This document shows, in pieces, positions 21,182 to 29,563 of a DNA stretch of 32,903 nt. The notes under the pieces are model-generated. The model was not told where the DNA came from, did not search any database, and saw only the letters and a list, made by a program, of their open reading frames with translations. Source of the DNA: Patescibacteria group bacterium (lineage in GTDB: Bacteria > Patescibacteriota > Patescibacteriia > 2-12-FULL-60-25); contig JARGGJ010000018.1 in the NCBI GenBank assembly GCA_029210915.1, positions 1 through 32,903 of the forward strand. The letters run 5' to 3'. Both the position numbers and the translations under genes were made by a program. Every line of letters begins with the position of its first letter. Positions within the stretch are counted from its first letter, which is position 1.

Positions 21182-21574
21182 TTATTGCGTTGCTTCGATT
21201 AACTGACCGATTACGAAACTGGTGATTGCCCAACCGGAAAGGATAATTGCGAGACCAATGATACCCGAGATGATCCATCCGCGAGCTTCTTTGGTTTTGC
21301 CTTCGTCTCCACCGGCGATCATATATTTGAAACCACCGACGAGAACGATAACAACTGCGATGATACCCAAGAAACCGAGAGCTACGTTGATGATGTTCGC
21401 TATGGTTTGGCGAAGATCACTGCCCTCACCTCCCGAGAGTGCTAAACTTTCATCTAAAGCACCTACACCCAATGTATTAGCAGTTAAGGTAGGTTTTTGA
21501 GCTAAAACGCCCGCTACCGGCAACATAATCGCGAGAGCGATAATGAAAGCTGTTATCTGTTTTGTTATTTTCAT
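21182..21574 (-). CDS. VirB2/TrbC-like pilin 3
   Basis: 130 aa. Signal peptide (2-25), two hydrophobic helices, loop MIAGGDEGKTKEARGWIISG. It differs more from pilins 1 and 2 but has the same plan. It has the best ribosome site of the set (AAAGGAGGTG, 7-8 nt before the ATG) and an extended -10 (TGCTATAAT) upstream, so it may be the first gene of a separate transcript after the repeat insertion at 21630-21910. Confidence 0.85.
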   Translation of the reverse strand: MKITKQITAFIIALAIMLPVAGVLAQKPTLTANTLGVGALDESLALSGGEGSDLRQTIANIINVALGFLGIIAVVIVLVGGFKYMIAGGDEGKTKEARGWIISGIIGLAIILSGWAITSFVIGQLIEATQ

Positions 21575-21611
21575 TTACTTACACCTCCTTTCATATTTTA
21601 TTTATACACAT

Positions 21612-21620
21612 TATAGCATA
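21612..21620 (-). promoter_or_regulatory. Extended -10 for pilin 3
   Basis: Minus strand TGCTATAAT (21612-21620 region), about 40 nt before the ATG; no clear -35. It would let pilins 1-3 be transcribed apart from the upstream genes. Confidence 0.5.
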
Positions 21621-21629
21621 CAAATCTGA

Positions 21630-21910
21630 AAAATCACCAATCACCAAGTTCCAATAACCAAATTCCAATATCCAATAAATAACCAAAGTTGAAATAACCA
21701 ATTGATAATCACACAAATATTTACCAAATACTTACCAAGATACAAATATTTATCAAACTGCAATCAATAACCAAATAATAACCTTTTTCCGAAGTCTCCC
21801 ATGACAAGGGGAGATTTAGAGGGGTTGTGCCATCCAAGCTACAAAAACCAATTGATTATTATGTTATTGGTTTATTGGATGTTTATTGATGATTGTTATA
21901 TTGGTGATTG
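21630..21910. mobile_element. Inverted CAATAACCAA word element within the pilin operon, with a nested repeat
   Basis: AATCACCAATCACCAAGTTC-type words on the left face GGTGATTGGTTATT-type words on the right. Nested inside is a copy (about 21795-21830) of the dispersed C-rich repeat AAGTCTCCCATGACAAGGGG that is the same over about 36 nt as the copy at 29595. No gene is present. Confidence 0.7.
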
Positions 21911-21922
21911 GTTATTGCTATT

Positions 21923-22735
21923 TTATAGCGCACCAATGAATGAACCAAATATGTAGTCAAGGATTACGTAGGAGAACATAACAATGGCGACACCGATAAC
22001 TGCATTAACTAAAGTCGTTCTGCCTTTGGCGGCTTTGTTGGCGTCGTTGCTGAAAATAATAAACTGCATTCCTCCCCAAACAAACATTATAAGAAATATT
22101 GTACCTGATAAGGTTAATAGCCAGTTTATAACTCTTTGAATAACTCCAATGACAACTTTGGTTGGGCTCCCGTCAGCAACACACGGTACTACCAACCCGG
22201 TAGATTTTTCCACACAGCCGGCCCCGATTGGTTTATCTTTTTGACTTTCTTCTGCGGTGCTTGAAGCTGCAGCAGCAGCTTCTTCCGATCCGGGTGCTTC
22301 GCCCTCGGGGGTAACTATTCCGGTTGCGCAACAAACGTAGGTTTGATTACTGCAGGTGCCATTTCCTGCCAGTGGATCTGAAGCTTTTTTCCCGATATCG
22401 CCCGAAGGGCACTGACTCGAGGGTACGCATGTTCCTGAACAGTCATCTGATCCTGATACAATTGGTTCGCATTTCCATTGGCAACAAGATTTTCCTATCG
22501 CAGTACAGTCTGTTGTAAACTTGCACTGTGAAGTTCCTTTGGTTCCGGCGGGGCAATTTTTTGAAGCGGTTTCCCCAACTGTTAAACCTTGCGCCGGAGC
22601 CACACAGCCGGCCGTATATTCCGGAGTCCAGGCCGTGCAAGTATCCGCGCTGGCATTATTTATTGATGCTAAAAACAATCCTCCAAATAAAAGCGAAATA
22701 AACAGGATTGGAAATGTAATAATTTTATTTTGCAT
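21923..22735 (-). CDS. VirB2-like protein with cysteine-rich ectodomain
   Basis: 270 aa. Signal peptide (1-30), then a Cys-rich region 33-138 containing about 15 Cys with CC pairs (SCCQWKC, YVCCATG), a linker rich in Ala and Glu, and a C-terminal two-helix module (about 195-228 and 240-265) with the loop SNDANKAAKGRTTLVNAVIG. That module equals the pilin plan of genes 20284-21574. So a disulfide-rich outer domain is fused in front of a VirB2-like membrane module. It starts 5 nt after the preceding gene. Confidence 0.8.
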   Translation of the reverse strand: MQNKIITFPILFISLLFGGLFLASINNASADTCTAWTPEYTAGCVAPAQGLTVGETASKNCPAGTKGTSQCKFTTDCTAIGKSCCQWKCEPIVSGSDDCSGTCVPSSQCPSGDIGKKASDPLAGNGTCSNQTYVCCATGIVTPEGEAPGSEEAAAAASSTAEESQKDKPIGAGCVEKSTGLVVPCVADGSPTKVVIGVIQRVINWLLTLSGTIFLIMFVWGGMQFIIFSNDANKAAKGRTTLVNAVIGVAIVMFSYVILDYIFGSFIGAL

Positions 22736-22740
22736 AGATT

Positions 22741-23847
22741 CTATTTCTTTTTACAGCAGATGTAATTTGAAGCACTATTTGTTTGGCAGTATCCGGATAA
22801 ACAATCATAATCTTGTTGTTCAGCGCTATCTAAAGTTAGGCAGGAATATCCTGAAGTTGCGGGGGTTTGCCCGCAAACATCAGACTGCGCTGATTTTGCT
22901 GCTGCCTTGGCATCTGCCTCCACTTTTTGTGCGGCCTGTTGTTGCTCTTTTAAGGTAACTACATCTTGCTCTGCTTGAGTTGGGGCAGTAAGCAGAGCAT
23001 CTGGTGATGCTGCAGGAGGAGGGTTGATATCAACAGTCCAAAGCGAGATGAAGGTGTCGGTTAATACAAAGGAGAACATTATAATGAAGACGCCAATTAC
23101 AGCATAACGCATTGTATCTTTGGCTTTTTGTACTTTTTGTTCTGCACCCCCTGCCACCATATAAGATATCCCCGCGTAAACAAATACCAACAAAGCCAAA
23201 GCGCCAACGATTCCTAAAAATACGTTAATAACATTTTTAGCAATGAGGTTAAGGTTGGCCGTTCCAAGCGGATTTGCGAGTTTGTATGTTTTAGCTACGG
23301 TTGGGGCTGATGTGGCATCCGCCGGGGCTTCCGGGCAGTAATTCATTTGGCAACAAACTTTTGGAGTAACACCGCCCAAACATTGTGCACCGGCTACCAC
23401 CGTTCCCTGACAGCCATCGGCTTCAACGCATTTATACGCAGAACTGCCGCCAGCTGATGGTTTTGGCGGGGCGGTGAGGCCAGGGTAACACTCTACAACA
23501 TCTTCTTTACTGCAAAAACCGGTGGAGACATCACTCATGTCCGCTTTATACTCTGATGCGCAACAACCAAATACAGGGAGAGCGGCACCTAAACCTTCCT
23601 TGCCACAACCAACAAGCTTTTGACCATCAGCGCAACCATCGGTCGCATTATCTATTTTTGTTTGTGTCGATGGACACTTGCCAGCGTTAGGTTCTGCTAG
23701 CGAAGGTACATGTTTTGTTAAACCGGAACACTCTGGCGGAAACGCCGCTGACGCAAAAGTAACATTGAAGGATAATATAAAAAAACTTGCCAAAAAAATT
23801 GGTAACACGCTGTTCAGAAAAAAGTTGTGTATTTTTTTTAGTTGCAT
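22741..23847 (-). CDS. VirB2-like protein with cysteine-rich domains on both sides
   Basis: 368 aa. Signal peptide to about residue 34; Cys-rich region 40-171 with CC pairs at 95-96 and 165-166; two-helix module 207-268 with loop MVAGGAEQKVQKAKDTMRYA; then, unlike its neighbours, an Ala/Gln/Lys coiled coil (about 296-322) and a second Cys-rich stretch (325-365, ending YICCKKK). AAGGA lies 8 nt before the ATG and the gap to the upstream gene is 2 nt, so they are translationally linked. Confidence 0.8.
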   Translation of the reverse strand: MQLKKIHNFFLNSVLPIFLASFFILSFNVTFASAAFPPECSGLTKHVPSLAEPNAGKCPSTQTKIDNATDGCADGQKLVGCGKEGLGAALPVFGCCASEYKADMSDVSTGFCSKEDVVECYPGLTAPPKPSAGGSSAYKCVEADGCQGTVVAGAQCLGGVTPKVCCQMNYCPEAPADATSAPTVAKTYKLANPLGTANLNLIAKNVINVFLGIVGALALLVFVYAGISYMVAGGAEQKVQKAKDTMRYAVIGVFIIMFSFVLTDTFISLWTVDINPPPAASPDALLTAPTQAEQDVVTLKEQQQAAQKVEADAKAAAKSAQSDVCGQTPATSGYSCLTLDSAEQQDYDCLSGYCQTNSASNYICCKKK

Positions 23848-23849
23848 AT

Positions 23850-24527
23850 TTATAATCCTTTATAACCCAATGACTCAGCTACGAAGGTAACAATCGTCCA
23901 GGCTAAGATAATGAAGACGATGCCTATCATGGATTTTACCATGGCGTTGCGGCCTTTAGTGACCCATTCTGAACGTCCAAAAGATAGCAGATACATGGCA
24001 CCGCCCCAAATAAAAGCTATAAGAAAGATTGCGCCGGAAATACCGATGAGGAAATCGGCCACATATATTCCTTGCTGGACAATATCTTTAATAGAGCAGT
24101 CGCCGGTTTTTGTGCAAGCAACCAAACGGATTCCTGTACCGCCGGTATTATAATCCCAATTTGCGGTACTGCCGGTTTGCGGAACGGGTTTTGTGCCGGT
24201 ATCTGCGGCGCCAGTGCTACTATCCGCGCAGATTTTTGCTTCACAGCAACCTTCTATGCTTTGGCATCCGGGATATTTACCTGCCGTGCCATCGACACCC
24301 GTACCACCAAGATCTTTACATTTTGCGTCTTCCATTACACCCATGCAGATATAAGAAATATTTTTATCTGGGCTTGCTACTCCGCAATCATTTAAAGCTT
24401 CTGCTTTAGGTACGCATTTGTCTTCTATGGCTTGAGCTGAAACCGATGAAATATAACTAAAACAACCAAAAATTACTGTAACTACTATTAAGGGTAAGTA
24501 AAAAACTTGGTTAAACTTTTTAAACAT
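23850..24527 (-). CDS. VirB2-like protein with N-terminal cysteine-rich domain
   Basis: 225 aa. Signal peptide (1-32), Cys-rich region 38-110 (GCCEAKIC near its end), Gly/Thr linker, then two hydrophobic helices (about 155-180 and 195-220) joined by LSFGRSEWVTKGRNAMVKSMIG. The plan is the same as that of the two downstream genes. The gap to the solute-binding lipoprotein gene upstream is 2 nt. Confidence 0.8.
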   Translation of the reverse strand: MFKKFNQVFYLPLIVVTVIFGCFSYISSVSAQAIEDKCVPKAEALNDCGVASPDKNISYICMGVMEDAKCKDLGGTGVDGTAGKYPGCQSIEGCCEAKICADSSTGAADTGTKPVPQTGSTANWDYNTGGTGIRLVACTKTGDCSIKDIVQQGIYVADFLIGISGAIFLIAFIWGGAMYLLSFGRSEWVTKGRNAMVKSMIGIVFIILAWTIVTFVAESLGYKGL

Positions 24528-24529
24528 AC

Positions 24530-25966
24530 TTAAGGATTTCTTGGTGCTCTTAGTGTTTGATCTACTTTTTGTTGAGCTGTTTGTAATACTTTAGCCCAAT
24601 CTTTTTCATCCGCGGTTTTAATATCCTCTACAAGTGATGTTAACGCATCATCCGTGGTTGCAGGGTCGTAACCGCGGTACCAGGAATCGGAAGTCAGTAT
24701 CTGCGAAGCAAAAACTCCCATGTTTTCATCGTCCAAATAATCGGTAATGAGCGAGCGATGTGCGGGCGGGCGGGAGGCTCTATCTAAGAATTGCTTTTCG
24801 TTTTCTTCTTTTGTGAGATAGTTTATAAAATTCCATGCGGTTTCCGATGCTTTGGATTTTTTACTGACAGTCCATAGCCAGTAGTTGGCAAAGTTTACCT
24901 CGGGGTTGCCTTCGATTTGAGGGAGGCGTGCGATAGAGAGGTTAAGTTTTGGCGCTCGTGATTTGATTAGCGGGATGTGGTAGGAATAGCCAAAGAAGTA
25001 AGCAAGGCGACCCTCTACAAAAGCATCGAGTGAGTTTGGCATATCGTTGTTCCAGGAGTAGATATCTTTGGTTTCGTTGGCGAAATCGGTGTAAAAGCGC
25101 AAGGCTTGTATGGCAGGGAGCTCATCACGAATGGCGGCTAAAGCCTCGGGCATAAGCGCGAAAGTTGGATAGCCTTCGTCGGAAGCCATTTGTGTGCCGT
25201 TTTGCATCATCATGATTGAGATTATATCCGTGGCGCGTTCTACATTTTCCGTTGTACCAAGCGCGGCGCCAGCCTGAAGTATCTCGCCATCTGTATTGAT
25301 AGAGACAAGGCGATTGATTGTTGCTTGAAATGTATCCCAAGATTTGGGGATGGTTGGAATGCCGGCGCTGTTTAGCATGTCTTTGTTTACAAAAAGCGCC
25401 AAAGTATCGACAGACATTGGCAAGCCTACGATTTTTTCTTCCAGAAACGGACGCTCTGTGGCAGGAGCTGTGTTAATGAGTCGAATCGTGTCTTTGGCAA
25501 CAACATCCGGGTAATTATCACGAAGTTCTTTTAGAGTGATGCTTTTTTCGTTTTGTAGAACCAGAGTTTCACTGCGGTTAGTGTATCCGCCCTCTACAAT
25601 TGTGTAGACCATCTCGGTATTAGCGGGCATGGGTTCGATTTTGGTTAGATATTTGCCAACCCAAGTATTATGTACAAGGAAGATATCCGGGCCGCGGTCT
25701 TCGGCCATGGCATTCACTAAAAGATCCTCGTATTCCTCGAGACGGAAGCGTTTATAGGTGATGGAAATGTGAGGATGGGCTTTTTGATAAGCGTCAATAA
25801 GCGGCGCGTAAGCATCTCTGTCGTCTATAACTGCCCAGATCTCGAGCTTTTTTGGCTTAGCGGCATCGACAGTTGCTTTGTCGGGACCTTTGGTGCAACC
25901 CTGGCCGGTTAACATGGTCACAGCTATCAAAACAATGAACGCGCGATATAAAAAAGAATTCCTCAT
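24530..25966 (-). CDS. Extracellular solute-binding lipoprotein (ABC sugar-binding family 1 type)
   Basis: About 478 aa. The signal peptide ends TGQGC with the probable lipidated Cys at 24. The mature part starts LEIWAVIDDRDAYAPLIDAY and continues with GPDIFLVHNTW, the opening of family 1 solute-binding proteins; TAWNFINYLTKEENEKQFLD near the end also fits the family. No ABC permease or ATPase is adjacent. Instead it is the first gene of the pilin operon, 2 nt from the next gene. The start at 25966 follows TATAAT by about 12 nt, so it may be leaderless; the upstream frame would contain the -10 box. Confidence 0.83.
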   Translation of the reverse strand: MRNSFLYRAFIVLIAVTMLTGQGCTKGPDKATVDAAKPKKLEIWAVIDDRDAYAPLIDAYQKAHPHISITYKRFRLEEYEDLLVNAMAEDRGPDIFLVHNTWVGKYLTKIEPMPANTEMVYTIVEGGYTNRSETLVLQNEKSITLKELRDNYPDVVAKDTIRLINTAPATERPFLEEKIVGLPMSVDTLALFVNKDMLNSAGIPTIPKSWDTFQATINRLVSINTDGEILQAGAALGTTENVERATDIISIMMMQNGTQMASDEGYPTFALMPEALAAIRDELPAIQALRFYTDFANETKDIYSWNNDMPNSLDAFVEGRLAYFFGYSYHIPLIKSRAPKLNLSIARLPQIEGNPEVNFANYWLWTVSKKSKASETAWNFINYLTKEENEKQFLDRASRPPAHRSLITDYLDDENMGVFASQILTSDSWYRGYDPATTDDALTSLVEDIKTADEKDWAKVLQTAQQKVDQTLRAPRNP

Positions 25967-25987
25967 ATACTTGGAATCATTATAACA

Positions 25988-26486
25988 CAATTTGAACCTT
26001 GATTAAACTTGATTTTCCTTGATTAACCCTGATTACTTAAGGGGTTTAATTTATTGTTATGTATTCGCTTAAACTCCAGGCTTTTAGCTCCGAAGTTTAT
26101 CAGCAGACCAATTTCGACATTATACGTTTCCAAATAATTCATCGCTTGTGCAAAATGGACATCTTCCAATTTTGATTGGGCTTTAATTTCTACCATAATT
26201 GAATTTTCCACAAAGAAATCTACTCTGCGAGTTCCTATCTTATGCCCATCATAGGTAATGAGCATTTCTTTCTCTCTCTCGAATGCTAAGCCTCTTTTTT
26301 CCATTTCAATTGCCAACGCTCTTTGATAAATTACTTCTTGAAAACCATTCCTAAGTTTGGTATGCACTCTCATCGCAGAGCCAACTATTGTATGTGTGAT
26401 TTCGCGGTAGTCCGTCATATATAAATAATCCCATCACAAAGTAATTATGGCAAATCGTGGTTAATCAAGTTTAATCAAGGTTCAGA
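25988..26486. mobile_element. Inverted-repeat element D carrying a GxxExxY gene
   Basis: The left arm is TGAACCTTGATTAAACTTGATT and the right arm GGTTAATCAAGTTTAATCAA then GGTTCAGAC, the same terminal family as elements A-C. It holds exactly one gene. The right end supplies the stop of YchF and the left end lies just upstream of the -10 of the solute-binding gene. Confidence 0.75.
26023..26418 (-). CDS. GxxExxY protein (PD-(D/E)XK-like)
   Basis: 131 aa. The family signature GFQEVIY is at about 25-31. Later motifs are RVDFFVENSIMVEIKA, with the acidic-then-ExK arrangement of PD-(D/E)XK nucleases, and GLLINFGAKSLEFKRI at the end. The molecular role of the family is not established. It is the only gene of element D. 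On the minus strand TTGCCA, 17 nt, GATTAT precedes the ATG by a few bases, so it has a promoter of its own and is probably leaderless. Confidence 0.88.
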   Translation of the reverse strand: MTDYREITHTIVGSAMRVHTKLRNGFQEVIYQRALAIEMEKRGLAFEREKEMLITYDGHKIGTRRVDFFVENSIMVEIKAQSKLEDVHFAQAMNYLETYNVEIGLLINFGAKSLEFKRIHNNKLNPLSNQG

Positions 26487-27576
26487 CAGCTATCCTAAAA
26501 TACACAACATCTCCATCTTGCACCTCGTACTCTTTGCCTTCGATGCGGACTTTGCCTTTTTCTTTGGCGCCGTTCCAGCCTCCGCCGGCAACGAAGTCTT
26601 CGTAGGTTGCAACTTCGGCGCGGATGTAGCCTTTTTCGAAATCCGTGTGGATGACTGCGGCGGCCTCGGGGCCTTTGGCGCCACGGCGGACTGTCCAGGC
26701 TTTGGTTTCGAGTTCGCCCGAGGTTAGGAAGGTGATTAGGTCGAGTGATTTGTAAGCGGCAACAATGAGTTTATCCAAACCCGAGCTGTCTTGGCCGACG
26801 GATTCGAGGTATTCCTTCTTTTCATCTTCGTTCATGTCCAAGAATTCGGATTCCATTTTGGCGCAGATCGGTACTATCTCAGCGTATTTCGAATTTCGTA
26901 TTTCGAATTTCGCAACTGCATCTTTCCAGGAGGCGGATTGGAGTTGAGCTTCGGAGACGTTAAGCGCATAAATCATCGGCTTTAAAGTTAATAGTGACAA
27001 AGACTTCATGGCTTTGCGTTCATCGTCTGTCCATTCGAGATCGCGGAGAGGCTCCCCTTTTTCGAGAGATGCTTTGGCACGTTCGAGAGCCGGGACGAGA
27101 ATCTTGGTTTCTTTGTCTCCGCCGGATTTTAATTGCTTGGATGCTGTTGTGATGCGTTTTTCGACGACGGACATATCGGCGAGTGCGAGCTCGATGTTGA
27201 TAGTTTCCATATCACGAGCCGGGTCGATGTTGCCGTCGACGTGGATAATATCGCCGTCTTCGAAGACGCGAAGGACCTGGACTATAGCGTCTGTATCACG
27301 GATGTTTGCCAAGAAAGCGTTACCCAATCCCTGCCCCTCGGCTGCACCGCGGACAAGGCCCGCTACATCAACGAATTCGATTGTGGTTGGGACGATACGG
27401 CCGGAGTGGGAAATGTCGGATAAAGGTTTAAGCCTTTCATCCGGAACTTCGACAACGCCCACATTTGGGTCGATGGTACAAAATGGAAAATTAGCGCAGT
27501 CGACCGCTTTTTTGGTGATTGCACTAAACAGAGTTGATTTGCCTACATTCGGCAGGCCGACGATTGCGATTTTCAT
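26482..27576 (-). CDS. ychF: Ribosome-binding ATPase YchF
   Basis: 364 aa, full length for the family. P-loop GLPNVGKST (7-15), DVAGLVRGA for the second nucleotide motif, NVSE in place of the GTPase NKxD (ATP specificity), and a C-terminal TGS-like domain. It is a universal ribosome-associated P-loop protein. Two oddities. In the helical region after NVSE, the residues KFEIRNSKY are encoded by an ATTTCG word repeat (26883-26912) read in frame, adding about two residues relative to E. coli. The last codons GCT GTC TGA overlap the terminal repeat of element D, which gives the stop. Confidence 0.95.
   Translation of the reverse strand: MKIAIVGLPNVGKSTLFSAITKKAVDCANFPFCTIDPNVGVVEVPDERLKPLSDISHSGRIVPTTIEFVDVAGLVRGAAEGQGLGNAFLANIRDTDAIVQVLRVFEDGDIIHVDGNIDPARDMETINIELALADMSVVEKRITTASKQLKSGGDKETKILVPALERAKASLEKGEPLRDLEWTDDERKAMKSLSLLTLKPMIYALNVSEAQLQSASWKDAVAKFEIRNSKYAEIVPICAKMESEFLDMNEDEKKEYLESVGQDSSGLDKLIVAAYKSLDLITFLTSGELETKAWTVRRGAKGPEAAAVIHTDFEKGYIRAEVATYEDFVAGGGWNGAKEKGKVRIEGKEYEVQDGDVVYFRIAV
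26883..26912 (-). repeat. ATTTCG word repeat inside ychF
   Basis: CGTATTTCGAATTTCGTATT followed by TCGAATTTCG, read in frame as KFEIRNSKY. Same words as at 18791 and 18984. Confidence 0.85.
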
Positions 27577-28160
27577 AAATATAACTTTTAATAATCAATA
27601 ACCAAGTTCCAATTACCAATAAATAACCAATCACCAAACTTGAAATAACCAATAACCAAGTTCCAATCTCCAATAAATCACCAAAAACTAAATAACGAAA
27701 AATAATCAAATATGAGACTGTTCTGAGAAGGTTATTTTTTATTTTCAAGTTTGTAAATTATTACGGCAAAAATTCTTTTCAATTCGTATGCTTCTTGGAT
27801 CTCGGTATCAATTTCTTTAGATCTGTCTGGGTTGGCTTCTGATAAGAGCTCTAACCAATAATGCGTTTCTTTTATCTCTTTGCGTGAGATTTTAAATCTG
27901 AATATAAAATCTTTTTGACCAAGCGAATCATTTGCCTCGCGATAATTTGCACCGATTGAACCGGAAGATCTGATTAGTTGCTTGATAATCTGTTCATTAA
28001 TTGTATTGCTTGGCAGAGATTTACATAAATGGATTATACTTTTTGCAAATTTTAACGTTCTTTCTTCCAGATCAAAATCTTTCATATTGCTTGATTATTG
28101 ATTATTTTTAGTTTTTGGTGATTTATTGGTGATTGTTTTGTTGGTTATTGGTTATTAGGC
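27577..28160. mobile_element. Inverted CAATAACCAA word element carrying a four-helix-bundle gene
   Basis: The left arm (27577-27715) and right arm (28086-28160) are inverted copies. TCACCAAAAACTAAATAACG on the left matches the complement of TAGTTTTTGGTGATTTATTG on the right. It holds exactly one gene, in the same way as element D, but uses another word. Confidence 0.72.
27732..28085 (-). CDS. Four-helix-bundle protein (S23/23S rRNA intervening-sequence protein family)
   Basis: 117 aa, all helical. The hallmark IRSSGSIGANYREAN lies at about 48-62, followed by DFIFRFKISRKEIKETHYWL. Homologues are encoded in intervening sequences of 23S rRNA genes and, as Avd, beside diversity-generating retroelements. 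Here it lies outside rRNA and no reverse transcriptase is present. It is the single gene inside an inverted word-repeat element. Function unknown; nucleic-acid binding is plausible from the family. Confidence 0.88.
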   Translation of the reverse strand: MKDFDLEERTLKFAKSIIHLCKSLPSNTINEQIIKQLIRSSGSIGANYREANDSLGQKDFIFRFKISRKEIKETHYWLELLSEANPDRSKEIDTEIQEAYELKRIFAVIIYKLENKK

Positions 28161-28220
28161 TTTTAGTTTAGCGGTATTTTGTGGTTTTGGTCAATGGATG
28201 ATATAACGTTAGGGAAAAGT

Positions 28221-28292
28221 CTTAACGTCTTAACGTCTTAACGGGGTTGGTTGGGTTTGTACGTTAAGACGTTATGACTTTATGACGTTAAG
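28221..28292. repeat. Inverted CTTAACGT word repeat
   Basis: CTTAACGTCTTAACGTCTTA on the left faces ACGTTAAGACGTTATGACTT on the right. It lies directly upstream of the flavoprotein gene. Confidence 0.75.
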
Positions 28293-28304
28293 ATAAGTGT
28301 ATAT

Positions 28305-29549
28305 ATGAAGATAGCTGTAATTGGCGGTGGGGCTGCGGGATTAATGGCTGCGGCTACAATTGTAGAGGCTGACTCTGAGGCTGAAGTTTTTTTAATTGAG
28401 AAAAATGAGGAGCTTGGCAAGAAGGTGATCATCTCGGGAGGCGGAAGATGTAACCTGACAACCGGGTTTGATGACATTAAGCAAATTTTGACGAAGTATC
28501 CTCGTGGTGGGAAGTTTTTGACTAAGGCGATGTATGCTTTTCCTCCTAAGGCTGTGCGCAATTGGTTCGAAGCTCATGGCGTGACGGTTAAGATAGAGGG
28601 TGATATGCGGGCTTTTCCGGTTTCTGATGATGGGCAAGATGTTGTTGGGGTTTTTGAAAAGTCGTTTAAGAAAGGGAATGTGAAAGTGATGATAAATTCA
28701 GCGGTGGAGGAAATTAAAAAAGATAAAAAAGGTTTTAGTATAAAAATCAAGAAAAGATTAAAGCCGCTTACTGTCGACAAAGTTATTCTGACGACTGGCG
28801 GGCAAGCTTATAGGCAAACAGGGTCGACGGGTGATGGTTATACTTTTGCCGTGGAGCTTGGGCATAGCATTACTCCGCTTGCGCCGAGCTTGAGTGCTTT
28901 TCATACGAAAGAAAGTTGGACGGCGGATGTGGCAGGGTTATCTTTTAAGAAAGTTGAGTTGAATATAGGAAAGCGGACGACGGTTGGACCTGTTATGTTT
29001 ACGCATAAAGGAGTTACAGGGCCGGCTGTGTTTGCGATGTCGTCTTTGATAGCGTTTGAGGAGCTTTCGACGACTAATCCCATACTTTTAACGATGGATA
29101 TTTTTCCGGATCTGAAAATTGATAAATTGAATGCCAAGTTATCATTGCTTTTGCATAATAATCCAAAAAAGAATTTGAGCAGTGTTTTAAGTTTACTGGT
29201 TCCCAAATCTTTGGCGATGATAGTTTGTGATGAAGTAAAAATTGATTTTGCTAAAAATGCCGGGCAGGTTAGCAAGAAAGAAGTTGAGGTGATGGTTGAA
29301 TGGATGAAAAAGACACCTTTGCATATTATTGCGCGATCTGCGGGCGAGGAGTTTGTTACCGCGGGCGGAGTTGATCTAAATGAGATTAATCCGTCGACAA
29401 TGGAGTCTAAAAAGTGCCCGGGTTTGTATCTGGCCGGCGAGATTTTGGATATTGACGGGTTTACAGGCGGGTTTAATTTGCAAAGCGCTTGGGCGACGGG
29501 GAGATTGGCGGGAACTAATTTAGTACTTAGTCATAGTACTCAGTCATAG
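28305..29549 (+). CDS. HI0933/YhiN-type flavoprotein (NAD(P)/FAD-dependent oxidoreductase)
   Basis: 414 aa, normal length. FAD-binding GGGAAG (7-12) in IAVIGGGAAGLMAA, GKKVIISGGGRCNLT (38-52), TTGGQAYRQTGSTGDGY, FTHKGVTGPAVF, and the closing GLYLAGEILDIDGFTGGFNL plus QSAWATGR. The family is widespread and probably redox active, but its substrate is unknown. The final residues (SHSTQS) are encoded by a TAGTCATAGTACTCAGTCAT word repeat, so the native end has been replaced or extended. Confidence 0.9.
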   Translation: MKIAVIGGGAAGLMAAATIVEADSEAEVFLIEKNEELGKKVIISGGGRCNLTTGFDDIKQILTKYPRGGKFLTKAMYAFPPKAVRNWFEAHGVTVKIEGDMRAFPVSDDGQDVVGVFEKSFKKGNVKVMINSAVEEIKKDKKGFSIKIKKRLKPLTVDKVILTTGGQAYRQTGSTGDGYTFAVELGHSITPLAPSLSAFHTKESWTADVAGLSFKKVELNIGKRTTVGPVMFTHKGVTGPAVFAMSSLIAFEELSTTNPILLTMDIFPDLKIDKLNAKLSLLLHNNPKKNLSSVLSLLVPKSLAMIVCDEVKIDFAKNAGQVSKKEVEVMVEWMKKTPLHIIARSAGEEFVTAGGVDLNEINPSTMESKKCPGLYLAGEILDIDGFTGGFNLQSAWATGRLAGTNLVLSHSTQS

Positions 29550-29563
29550 TATCGGACACAACC

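Noticed and set aside
21630-21910. CRISPR array
   Set aside because: The word repeats are permuted, very short and arranged as inverted arms. There are no constant spacers and no cas genes.
27732-28085. Diversity-generating retroelement suggested by the Avd-like four-helix bundle
   Set aside because: No reverse transcriptase or template/variable repeat pair is visible nearby.
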